From Syntrophobacteria bacterium (GTDB taxonomy: Bacteria > Desulfobacterota > DSWW01): DNA of 10,796 nucleotides. The stretch is taken from contig JAQYVQ010000513.1 of NCBI GenBank assembly GCA_030145435.1, positions 1-10,796 on the forward strand. Direction: 5' to 3'. The position numbers and the translations under genes are program-made. Position 1 is the stretch's first letter. Every line of letters starts with the position of its first letter. Shown here piece by piece: positions 1 to 6,899 of the stretch. The notes beneath the pieces were generated by a model, which saw nothing but the letters and a program-made list of their open reading frames with translations, was not told where the DNA came from and ran no database searches.

Positions 1-390
1 AAGACAGACTCCAGCTTCAACGCCTGAAGATGAGCCCCGATTCCCTCCTGCGGCTCCTCCCCCCCGGTGTCGCACGACCGCTCTCCCGAGCACCTCATGG
101 AGCCCCAGGGGTAGACCCGTCCTACCATTTCGACGCCTTGGTGCGACATCACGCCGAAGCTCACCAACGCGAGCCTCGAAGGATACGTTTCCATTCTTCC
201 GCGGCCCAGGCCATGGTCCCCTGCGAAGGAGGATGGCTTGCCAGGATTCCTCACAATCTGTAAACAAAGCGGACAGCCAAGGCCGTGCCGTTCGACCTTG
301 CCGGAAGAGGCCCAGGAGCGAGGGATCCCGAGAAATTTGATTCCCTTGCGTTTTTCGACTCTCCGACTCAGGTTAGAGGGCCTGCTCACG

Positions 391-406
391 CGGCACGCTC
401 GTTGCA
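391..406 (+). promoter_or_regulatory. Candidate sigma-54 (RpoN) -24/-12 promoter
   Basis: The sequence CGGCACGctcgTTGCA differs from the consensus TGGCACG-N4-TTGCW only at the first base. The invariant GG (392-393) and GC (404-405) are exactly 10 bases apart. Transcription would start near 416-418, leaving a leader of about 285 bases before the AOR start codon. Promoters of this class need an enhancer-binding protein. I found no obvious activator palindrome upstream and no activator gene in the window, so the link to the operon is inference. Confidence 0.42.
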
Positions 407-557
407 ATTCGGCATCGGAATCAGGACGCGAAACATCTAAACCGTGCGGGGCTGGAAAGGCGTCCCTCACCGGTCTCAAATAATGTACTTATCTTAAATA
501 GAACAAGAAATTGACGAGAAGAAAGGGGTCAGACAAGCCACAAAACCTAATAACCAA

Positions 558-571
558 TTGATTTTGATCAA
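558..571 (+). promoter_or_regulatory. FNR/CRP-family operator (TTGAT-N4-ATCAA)
   Basis: TTGAT TTTG ATCAA is an exact match to the FNR consensus dyad. It is centred at 564.5, just upstream of a TTGACA -35-like box at 580-585. If transcription starts near 615, the site sits around -50, close to activator positions used by this family. The downstream gene is an oxygen-sensitive ferredoxin enzyme, so control by an FNR or other CRP-family regulator makes sense. Other family members (HcpR, DNR-like proteins) read similar dyads, so the exact regulator is not known. Confidence 0.5.
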
Positions 572-579
572 GAAATTCC

Positions 580-608
580 TTGACAGGGGAGTCTCTTTCT
601 GCTTAATT
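580..608 (+). promoter_or_regulatory. Candidate sigma-70 type promoter for the AOR-EutBC operon
   Basis: A perfect -35 hexamer TTGACA (580-585) is followed after 17 bases by TTAATT (603-608), a weak -10 that matches TATAAT at three of six positions. The weak -10 together with the FNR-like dyad 8 bases upstream of the -35 fits an activator-dependent promoter. The leader to the start codon at 703 would be about 90 bases. Confidence 0.35.
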
Positions 609-702
609 GATAAACGCATTCTATTCTATTGGTGTGGATGCCAAGAGAAGAGAGAAATCTCCTTTCGGTAGCGAAGGGGCAACCCATGACGGAGGTGAGC
701 AC

Positions 703-2445
703 ATGTCGCAACTGATGCGGGTCAACATGAACACCAAGGAGATAAGCTTCGAGGATTTGTCGAACAACAAGGATTACGGTGGTTTCGGTGGCCGTGGCTT
801 GACCTCCATGATCGTCTCCAAGGAAGTGCCCCCTACCTGTCATCCCCTGAGCGAGAAGAACAAGTTGGTCATCGCGGCCGGCCTGCTGAGCGGGACCCCT
901 GCAGCCAACTCCGGCAGACTTTCTGTCGGTGCCAAGAGCCCACTCACGGGCGGCATCAAGGAGAGCAATGCTGGGGGGACCGCAGCCTTCAAGCTGGGCA
1001 GGCTCGGCATACGAGGAATCGTGGTTGAAGGCCAGGCCGAGCCAGGCAAATTGTACTGTCTCATCGTGAACAAGGACGGGGCAACGCTCCATCCGGCTGA
1101 CGAGTACAAAGGGCTCAAGAACTACGATTTGGTAGAGAAGTTGAAGGAGAAACACGGCGAAAAGGTAGGGACCATTTCGATCGGACCTGCGGGTGAGATG
1201 AAGATGTCATCTGCATCCGTCGCGGTCTCGGACCCAATGGGGCGGCCGACCCGACATGCTGGCAGAGGCGGTATGGGGGCGGTGATGGGGTCGAAGGGGC
1301 TCAAGGCGGTCGTTATCGATGATGCGGGTGCACCCAAGATCGAATACACGAACTTCGACGCCTTCAAGGAGGCAGCGGCCAAGCTGCGCAAGACCCTGCA
1401 GACCCACGACGTCACCAAGCCCGGGGGCGGCCTTGCCGTCTTCGGGACGAACGTACTCGTCAACATCATGAACGAGGCGGGGGGCTTTCCGACGAGGAAC
1501 TTCACAGAAGGAAGGTTCGAAGGGGCGGAGAAGATCAGCGGCGAGACGATGCACGACGTCATCAAGGAGCGGGGGGGGGACACCACCCATGCGGGTTGCA
1601 CGACCTGTATCATCCAGTGCTCCAACATCTACCACGACAAGGACAAGAACTATGTGACCTCAGCGCTGGAGTACGAGACCATCTGGGCAAACGGCGCGAA
1701 TTGTGGAATCGACGACCTGGATTCCATCGCCCAGATCGACAGGCTGTGCGACGACTACGGCGTGGACACGATCGAGACAGGCTGTGCCATCGGCGTGGCC
1801 ATGGCCGGGGGTCTCAAGGAGTTCGGCGATGCGAAAGGCGCGATCGAACTCCTCCATGAAATCGGAAAGGGCACGCCCCTGGGCCGAATCCTGGGGAACG
1901 GCGCCTCTGTGACCGGGCAGGCCTTCGGCGTGTCGGATGTGCCGGTGGTCAAGCGGCAGAGTATGCCCGCCTACGATCCGAGGGCCGTCAAGGGCCAGGG
2001 CGTTACGTATGCCACCACTCCCATGGGGGCGGATCACACCGCCGGATACGCGGTGGCTACGAACATCATGAAGGTGGGTGGATACGTGGATCCCCTGAAG
2101 CCCGACGGCCAGGTCGAGCTATCGAGGAACCTGCAGATTGCGACCGCCGCCCTGGACTCGGCGGGGATGTGCGTGTTCATCGCCTTCGCGGTCCTGGATA
2201 TCCCGGAGGGCCTGGAGGCGATTCCCGAGATGCTGAACGCACGCTACGGGCTGAACATGACCCTGGACGATGTCACCAAGCACGGGCAGGCGATCCTGAA
2301 GGTCGAGCGGGCGTTCAACACGGCAGCCGGCTTTACAAACTTGGACGACAGGCTCCCGGACTTCTTCAAGGAGAAGAAGCTGGCTCCGCACAATGTGGTC
2401 TTCGACGTCTCGGACGAGGAGCTGGATCAGGCGCACAATTACTAG
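703..2445 (+). CDS. Aldehyde:ferredoxin oxidoreductase, tungsten-type AOR family
   Basis: This 580-residue protein has the length and layout of AOR enzymes, which oxidise aldehydes to carboxylic acids with a tungsten-bispterin and one [4Fe-4S] cluster and pass electrons to ferredoxin. The N-terminal AOR domain spans about residues 8-208, with GGRGLTS near 29-35 and the RHAGRGGMGAVMGSKGLKA segment near 184-202. The catalytic part runs from about 218 to 575. Cluster ligands are C299, C302 and C306 (CX2CX3C) and C490, matching the spacing of the archaeal enzyme. Other family marks are DDYGVDTIETG (350-360), MPAYDPR (421-427) and GADH (442-445). The start is set by GGAGGTGA at 691-698; an in-frame TTG at 607 has no such site. 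There is no signal peptide, so it should be cytoplasmic. The gene lies 35 bases before the EutBC fusion, so acetaldehyde is the likely substrate. A run of nine G occurs at 1571-1579. Substrate and choice of metal (W or Mo) are inference. Confidence 0.93.
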   Translation: MSQLMRVNMNTKEISFEDLSNNKDYGGFGGRGLTSMIVSKEVPPTCHPLSEKNKLVIAAGLLSGTPAANSGRLSVGAKSPLTGGIKESNAGGTAAFKLGRLGIRGIVVEGQAEPGKLYCLIVNKDGATLHPADEYKGLKNYDLVEKLKEKHGEKVGTISIGPAGEMKMSSASVAVSDPMGRPTRHAGRGGMGAVMGSKGLKAVVIDDAGAPKIEYTNFDAFKEAAAKLRKTLQTHDVTKPGGGLAVFGTNVLVNIMNEAGGFPTRNFTEGRFEGAEKISGETMHDVIKERGGDTTHAGCTTCIIQCSNIYHDKDKNYVTSALEYETIWANGANCGIDDLDSIAQIDRLCDDYGVDTIETGCAIGVAMAGGLKEFGDAKGAIELLHEIGKGTPLGRILGNGASVTGQAFGVSDVPVVKRQSMPAYDPRAVKGQGVTYATTPMGADHTAGYAVATNIMKVGGYVDPLKPDGQVELSRNLQIATAALDSAGMCVFIAFAVLDIPEGLEAIPEMLNARYGLNMTLDDVTKHGQAILKVERAFNTAAGFTNLDDRLPDFFKEKKLAPHNVVFDVSDEELDQAHNY

Positions 2446-2480
2446 CGGAACAAAGAAGACTGTGGACGAGGAGGAGCGAT

Positions 2481-4748
2481 ATGAGAAGCGTCACACAAAG
2501 GGCCGTCATCGCGGCCGCTGTGGTCATTGCCTTCTTCCCCATGAGCACCTTCGCCGGGGTAGTCACGATCCTTGACGTGCAGAAGGGGGAGGATGTTTTT
2601 TCCTACGTGAAGAGAGTCAAAGGAGGATTCGACCAGACACTTTACCGGCAGGTCATCGGAGCCGCTAACCCTTACAAAGAGGGGGACGAGGCGATCGGCG
2701 TGGCTGCGGGTGACGATGCTTCGCGGCAGAATGCAAGGGCGCTTCTGGCGAACACGAAGGTTGGCGATCTCCATGACAACCCGCTGTTCGTGGACAACCA
2801 GCAGAAGCTGATCTGGGCGACCACCGACGCTGCGCAGTTGAAGAAGGTCAGGGGCTGGACCATGGGCCAGCTCAAGGAGTTCATCCTGACCTCCTCGGAG
2901 CCCGAGATCAAGGCGATGATGGTCGGCCTGGACAGCGACTCGATCGCCTGCGTGACCAAGATCTGCAGCAATGAAGAGTTGATCGTGATTGGACAGAAGG
3001 TCTTCAACCCGCTTCCGGGCAGGATGGTCGGTGCGAGAGGCTACATGGGCGCGCGAATCCAGCCCAACTCGCCCACCGACAACGTTGACGATATCATGTG
3101 GCAGACCCTCGACGCCTTTTCCTATGCCGTCGGGGATGTGGTGATAGGAACCAACCCGGTGGACAGCGAGCTGGACAGTGTCAAGAACGTCGAGAAGGTA
3201 TTGCGGGACGTGGTCTACACGTTCAGGCTCGAGGATGTGATCCCCTGGTGCGTGCTCTCTCATATCGACATCCAGGCAGATGTCGAGAAGCAATACCCGG
3301 GCATGACGGCCCTCTGGTTCCAGAGCATAGCGGGGGTGGATGCTGCAAACAAGACCTTCGGCATCAGTATTGACTCGATGACGAAATACGCCAAGGCACG
3401 TGGGATTTCGAGATACGGGATCTACTACGAGACCGGCCAGGGAGCTGATTTCACCAACGGAGCCGGCGAAGGCTTCGACATGGTCGTGCACGAGTCGAGG
3501 AAGTACGGGTTCGCCAGGGCCCTGGCCCAGAATCTGGCCAAGGTACAGCCGCGGGGCGGCTACAGCCACCTCAACGACGTGGCCGGGTTCATCGGGCCGG
3601 AGGTCTTCAAGACCCGCGAGCAGCTCGTTCGATGCTGCCTCGAGGACATCGCCATGGGCAAGCTCCACGGGCTGTGTATAGGCCTGGACATCTGCTCCAC
3701 CCTGCACATGACGGTGAGCCTGTCCGACCTGGACTGGTGCATCGATCAGATCATGCCGGCCAACCCTGGCTACCTGATGGCTCTTCCGACGAAGAACGAC
3801 CCGATGCTGAGCTACCTGACCACGGCCTACCAGGACCACGTACGGATCCGGCACAAGTTCGGCTATAAGGTGGACGACAAGATGTGGGCCTTTTTCAAAC
3901 AGATCGGAGTGATCGACTCGAACGGGAAGGCCACGGAGCACTTCGGGGATCCGACTTGGGTCTACTACCAGTACAAGCTGAGGAAAGGCGACAATCGTGA
4001 CGTGTCTCGAATCATGGCAGAGGGCACGATGAGGATGCAGGAAGTGGAGGCTCGCGGCGTGCCTCTGGCCGTCGGCCATGGAAAGAATCCCTGGGATATG
4101 AATCCTGAACTGTACAAGAAGACCTGGGCCCTCTATGACGACGCCAAGGTCTCCCTGTGGGCCGAGCTCACGCCGGAGTTCATCAGCACGATTCCGAATG
4201 CCGTAACGATCACCACGAATTCCAAGGATCGTGAAGATTACGTCTCCCATCCGTCAACGGGTGAGGAGCTGAGCCCGGCAGCGGTCGCTACCCTGGAAAA
4301 ACTGCGCGACTCCTGGGGCGGCAAGGTCCCGGACGTGCAGATCGTGATCTCCGACGGCCTGAACGCCAAGGCGATCATGGACGAAGGGCACCTCGAACCC
4401 TTTCTCAATGCGCTTCGCAGTGAGCTGAAGGAAGCGGGATTGACAGTGGACGAGAAGTACATCGTGGTGACGTCGGGACGCGTGCGTGCCGGTTATGCGA
4501 TCGGGGAGGTTCTTTTCGCCAAGGCGGATGCGAACAAGCCCAAGGCGGTCCTGAACATCATCGGTGAGCGGCCGGGTTCCGGCCACCACAACTACTCGGT
4601 CTACATCGCCTCCCCAAAGGGGAACGTGTGGGCAGAGAAGAAGGTGGACCACGACATCGTCAAGGTTGTCTGCGGCATCTCGAATACGGCACTGCAGCCC
4701 ACTACGGCGGCGGCCCAGACGGTGAAGATCCTGCAGGAAATGATCTAG
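2481..4748 (+). CDS. eutBC: Ethanolamine ammonia-lyase, EutB-EutC fusion with signal peptide
   Basis: This 755-residue protein joins both subunits of the adenosylcobalamin-dependent lyase that converts ethanolamine to acetaldehyde and ammonia. Residues about 35-500 are EutB. All residues known to bind substrate or act in the enteric enzyme appear conserved: R192 and Q194 (ARIQPN), N225 (GTNP), E317 (YYETGQG), F370 (GFIGPE) and D403 (GLDIC), matching R160, Q162, N193, E287, F329 and D362. Residues about 580-755 are EutC, with SDGLNAKA (624-631), GRVRAGYAIGE (666-676), IGERPGSG (694-701) and CGISN (731-735). The two parts are usually separate proteins; here a linker of about 80 residues joins them. 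Residues 1-25 look like a Sec signal peptide: R2 and R7, a hydrophobic core 8-20, and TFA before a likely cleavage after A25. AGGAGG at 2469-2474 lies six bases before the ATG, so the signal is truly part of the gene. No EutA reactivase or shell gene is nearby. The enzyme call is firm; export is inferred. Confidence 0.93.
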   Translation: MRSVTQRAVIAAAVVIAFFPMSTFAGVVTILDVQKGEDVFSYVKRVKGGFDQTLYRQVIGAANPYKEGDEAIGVAAGDDASRQNARALLANTKVGDLHDNPLFVDNQQKLIWATTDAAQLKKVRGWTMGQLKEFILTSSEPEIKAMMVGLDSDSIACVTKICSNEELIVIGQKVFNPLPGRMVGARGYMGARIQPNSPTDNVDDIMWQTLDAFSYAVGDVVIGTNPVDSELDSVKNVEKVLRDVVYTFRLEDVIPWCVLSHIDIQADVEKQYPGMTALWFQSIAGVDAANKTFGISIDSMTKYAKARGISRYGIYYETGQGADFTNGAGEGFDMVVHESRKYGFARALAQNLAKVQPRGGYSHLNDVAGFIGPEVFKTREQLVRCCLEDIAMGKLHGLCIGLDICSTLHMTVSLSDLDWCIDQIMPANPGYLMALPTKNDPMLSYLTTAYQDHVRIRHKFGYKVDDKMWAFFKQIGVIDSNGKATEHFGDPTWVYYQYKLRKGDNRDVSRIMAEGTMRMQEVEARGVPLAVGHGKNPWDMNPELYKKTWALYDDAKVSLWAELTPEFISTIPNAVTITTNSKDREDYVSHPSTGEELSPAAVATLEKLRDSWGGKVPDVQIVISDGLNAKAIMDEGHLEPFLNALRSELKEAGLTVDEKYIVVTSGRVRAGYAIGEVLFAKADANKPKAVLNIIGERPGSGHHNYSVYIASPKGNVWAEKKVDHDIVKVVCGISNTALQPTTAAAQTVKILQEMI

Positions 4749-4778
4749 TACGAGGATGAGAACGATCCTACACGGTTG

Positions 4779-4813
4779 AACGAAAAGGGCACGGTTCTCG
4801 TGCCCCTTTCGTT
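4779..4813 (+). terminator. Strong hairpin after eutBC, probable terminator
   Basis: A 15-base arm (4779-4793) pairs with 4799-4813 around a 5-base loop (GTTCT), with a single A-C mismatch. The 3' arm is T-rich (CTTTCGTTT), though there is no long uninterrupted U-tract after it. It starts 31 bases after the eutBC stop codon and probably ends or attenuates transcription before the transporter genes. Because the arms are nearly symmetric it could also act on the other strand. Confidence 0.6.
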
Positions 4814-4885
4814 TCAGGGAGCAGGTGTCGTCTTTCCGACGATTCTGTACAGGCCTTTCACTGACCCGGGAGGGTCGCATCCGGG

Positions 4886-5065
4886 ATGAGAACGCAAGGC
4901 ATGAAGCCGGAGAAGAGCCTCACGTTTCCGGAGTACACCGTCCCGCCCCTTCCCCAGAAGATCAGGCTCTATGCCCTGGCGCTGGTGGAGGTGCCCTTCT
5001 ACCGGTACGGGGAGATCGGCAACCTCCTGTATACGGTGGCGTACAAACTCAGGCTGTGTTCATGA
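4886..5065 (+). CDS. Small protein of unknown function (59 aa)
   Basis: The translation starts MRTQGMKPEKSLTFPEYTVP and ends with YKLRLCS. I do not recognise a family. Evidence for coding is the codon use: about 85% of third positions are G or C, like the real genes beside it, while the overlapping longer frame (4825-5082) gives an unstructured arginine/glycine-rich product. Residues about 26-55 are rich in leucine, valine and tyrosine and might form an amphipathic or weakly membrane-associated helix, but there is no clear transmembrane segment or signal peptide. An upstream in-frame stop at 4862-4864 limits the start to ATG 4886 or ATG 4901; a GGGAGGGT (4868-4875) lies 10 bases before 4886. 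It sits 29 bases before the ABC ATPase gene and is probably cotranscribed with it. It could be an accessory factor for the transporter or for the enzymes upstream. Confidence 0.5.
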   Translation: MRTQGMKPEKSLTFPEYTVPPLPQKIRLYALALVEVPFYRYGEIGNLLYTVAYKLRLCS

Positions 5066-5094
5066 TGAAGAAAGGTTGCTAAGGTCGCTTTCCC

Positions 5095-5853
5095 ATGCTG
5101 AAACTCGACAATGTTCGATACTCCATCGACGAGAAGAAGATCCTGAAAGGAATCTCCGCTCGGTTCGAGCCTTTCAAGATCCACGGGATTGTGGGTCCGA
5201 ACGGCTCCGGCAAATCGACCCTGCTCAAGAATATCTGTCGGATCTGGGAACCGGAGGACGGCAAGGTTCTTATCAACGACAAAGACGCCAAGGCCTTCTC
5301 GAGGCGAAAGTTGAGCCGCACGGTTACCCTGGTTCCTCAGAACACGAACGTTGGCTTTCCCATATCGGTGTACGACATTGTGACCATGGGGCGAAACCCC
5401 CATCTGGGTCGCTTTCAGCCCATGAGAAAGAGGGATCGAGAAATCATCGACTGGGCCCTGAAAGAGACACAGTCGGAGGACCTGAAGGACAGGATGGTGA
5501 ACGAACTCTCCGGCGGGGAATGCCAACTGGCCATCATCGCCCGGGCCCTGGCTACGGAAGCCCCGCTGATCCTCCTGGATGAGCCCACTTCGGACCTGGA
5601 CATCAAGCATGCCCTGACGATCATGGACCTGCTGGTGGATCTGAAGGGGAAAGGAAAAACCATCATCGTGAGCGTCCACGACCTGAACCTGGCTCGGCGA
5701 TACTGTGATGCCGTGGTCATCATCTATGAGGGAGGGGTCTTCTTCGCCGGCACTCCGGACGAGGCCCTGTCCAGGGAGAACATCAAACAAGTCTTTGACG
5801 TGGAAACGACCGAGATCCGATCGGATTCAAAGAGTTTTTTGTATTTTACTTAG
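5095..5853 (+). CDS. ABC importer ATPase, BtuD/FecE/FhuC type
   Basis: This 252-residue nucleotide-binding subunit would power uptake of a metal chelate or cobalamin at the inner face of the cytoplasmic membrane. All ABC marks are visible: Walker A GPNGSGKS (35-42), Q-loop Q82, signature LSGGE (138-142), Walker B LILLDEP (158-164), D-loop SDLD (166-169) and switch histidine H195. The region SVYDIVTMGRNPHLGRF (91-107) is typical of the iron-siderophore/cobalamin/heme subgroup. Length is normal. The ATG is preceded by AAGG (5081-5084). Gene order is ATPase, binding protein, permease, with only 14 bases to the next gene. The sequence does not settle the substrate: cobalamin fits the EutBC neighbour, an iron complex is the commonest substrate of the family, and tungstate/molybdate is possible because MolABC-type importers share this fold. 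Confidence 0.92.
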   Translation: MLKLDNVRYSIDEKKILKGISARFEPFKIHGIVGPNGSGKSTLLKNICRIWEPEDGKVLINDKDAKAFSRRKLSRTVTLVPQNTNVGFPISVYDIVTMGRNPHLGRFQPMRKRDREIIDWALKETQSEDLKDRMVNELSGGECQLAIIARALATEAPLILLDEPTSDLDIKHALTIMDLLVDLKGKGKTIIVSVHDLNLARRYCDAVVIIYEGGVFFAGTPDEALSRENIKQVFDVETTEIRSDSKSFLYFT

Positions 5854-5867
5854 AGAGACGGAGAGCG

Positions 5868-6899
5868 ATGAAGAAAGGATGGGCCTTCCTGGTGGGGGGG
5901 ATGATTCTGCTGGCCGCGGCCTGTGACGAGCCGGTCCCAGAGCGGTCCGCCGCCTTGCCGACATCGCCTCTCAATATGGAGGCCTTGAAGAAGGCGCTGA
6001 GCTATGCAAGGGGTGAGACACCGGCAGAGCAGGGATGGCCACGGACGATCAACTACACGTACAGGACTCATGATTTTCGAACGGATACCTTCCAGGAAGA
6101 GAAGAGGGCCTTCGAGATCAAACAAAGGCCTGTACGAATCGTGCCGCACGCCGTGGGCGTGGCGGAAATCCTCTGGGCGATCTGCCCGAGAGAGAGGTTG
6201 ATCGCCTTCAACGACCTTTCCGCGGACCCGGAGTTCTGCGTCCTGGCCGAAGAGATTCAGAAGCGGGACCGGATCTTCAAGACCAAGCAGACGGAACTGA
6301 TCATTGCCTACGAGCCGGATCTCGTGTTCACCGTCTTTTACTCCGGTGCAGAGTTCAAGGAAAAGCTGAAGCAGGCAAAGATCCCGTATTTTGACCTCGG
6401 TTATTTCGGGACCATCGAGTCGATCCGGTCACAGACCCTTCTCCTCGGAAGGATTATCGGCGAAGAGGGGAATGCAGAGGCACTGGTCGAGTTGATGGAC
6501 ACGAAGACCAGGGAACTCAAGTCGAAAATCCCTGAGGATCGTTCCGGGATCCGGGTCCTGTACTACGACGAGGGGGGCTACGTTCCAGGAAGGTCAACGA
6601 ACTTCAACTCGATCTGCGAGATCATTCGTGCGGTCAACGTGGGGGGGGAGAAAGGCGTCAAGGCCTGGTCCCAGATCGACTACGAGACGCTCCTCAAATG
6701 GGATCCGGAAATCATCCTGGTGCCGGAGGGGAGCGGGCTGAAAGAGCAAGTGCAGTCGAATCAGATGCTGGCCCACGCCAGTGCGGTGAAAGAGGGCAAG
6801 GTCTTCGCAGTCCCGGGGATCTACCTGCGTGTGGCCTCCCAGTACATGATCCTGAGTGCAAACTACTTCGCAGGGGTTGTCTATGAAGGGGGCTTCTAG
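5868..6899 (+). CDS. Substrate-binding lipoprotein, BtuF/FecB family
   Basis: This 343-residue protein is the periplasmic receptor of the importer. A lipoprotein signal is clear: MKKGW start, hydrophobic stretch, then LAAAC with the lipid-bearing cysteine at C19. The binding fold (periplasmic binding protein, PF01497 type) covers about residues 85-340: QRPVRIVPHAVGVAEILWAI (87-106), an AYEPDLVF segment (147-154) typical of the first lobe, IPYFDLGYFGTIESI (172-186), and DYETLLKWDPEIILV (271-285) in the second lobe. Between C19 and about residue 85 lies an extension with no recognised domain, making the protein longer than BtuF (about 270 residues). The GGAG at 5860-5863 lies four bases before the ATG. 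The gene overlaps the permease gene by 17 bases, so the two are probably translationally coupled. I cannot read the ligand from the sequence. Confidence 0.88.
   Translation: MKKGWAFLVGGMILLAAACDEPVPERSAALPTSPLNMEALKKALSYARGETPAEQGWPRTINYTYRTHDFRTDTFQEEKRAFEIKQRPVRIVPHAVGVAEILWAICPRERLIAFNDLSADPEFCVLAEEIQKRDRIFKTKQTELIIAYEPDLVFTVFYSGAEFKEKLKQAKIPYFDLGYFGTIESIRSQTLLLGRIIGEEGNAEALVELMDTKTRELKSKIPEDRSGIRVLYYDEGGYVPGRSTNFNSICEIIRAVNVGGEKGVKAWSQIDYETLLKWDPEIILVPEGSGLKEQVQSNQMLAHASAVKEGKVFAVPGIYLRVASQYMILSANYFAGVVYEGGF

Larger units (their letters stand above)
1..702. other. Gene-less upstream region of the aldehyde oxidoreductase operon
   Basis: I see no convincing gene in about 700 bases. Two short plus-strand reading frames (30-263 and 238-483) overlap each other, have no good ribosome binding site, and give arginine/proline-rich translations unlike any family I know, so I treat them as chance. 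On the minus strand 1-480 I found no open frame with a recognisable product. The right part (about 480-640) is clearly more AT-rich than the rest, as expected for a promoter region, and holds the candidate control elements listed separately. The left part may be the tail of an intergenic region belonging to a gene outside the window. Confidence 0.6.

Noticed and set aside
30..483. Two short plus-strand frames in the upstream region
   Set aside because: They overlap each other, lack ribosome binding sites and have no recognisable similarity.
607..702. In-frame TTG at 607 as the start of the AOR protein (612 residues)
   Set aside because: No ribosome binding site there, the extra 32 residues do not match the family, and ATG 703 has GGAGGTGA at ideal distance.
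2169..2480. Longer frame of the EutBC protein starting inside the AOR gene
   Set aside because: The upstream part overlaps the AOR coding sequence in another frame and is arginine/glycine-rich noise; ATG 2481 has AGGAGG six bases before it.
2442..4250. 602-residue open frame on the minus strand
   Set aside because: It is antisense to eutBC and has no recognisable motif; long opposite-strand frames are expected in GC-rich genes.
4749..4885. Cobalamin riboswitch before the transporter genes (also looked for at 200-702)
   Set aside because: I found no B12 box or the conserved core elements; only the terminator-like hairpin and a small GACCC/GGGTC hairpin at 4863-4876 are visible. A covariance-model search would settle it.
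5840..5867. T-rich run at the end of the ABC ATPase gene as a terminator
   Set aside because: It is coding (SFLYFT), has no hairpin before it, and the next gene follows after 14 bases with its own ribosome binding site.
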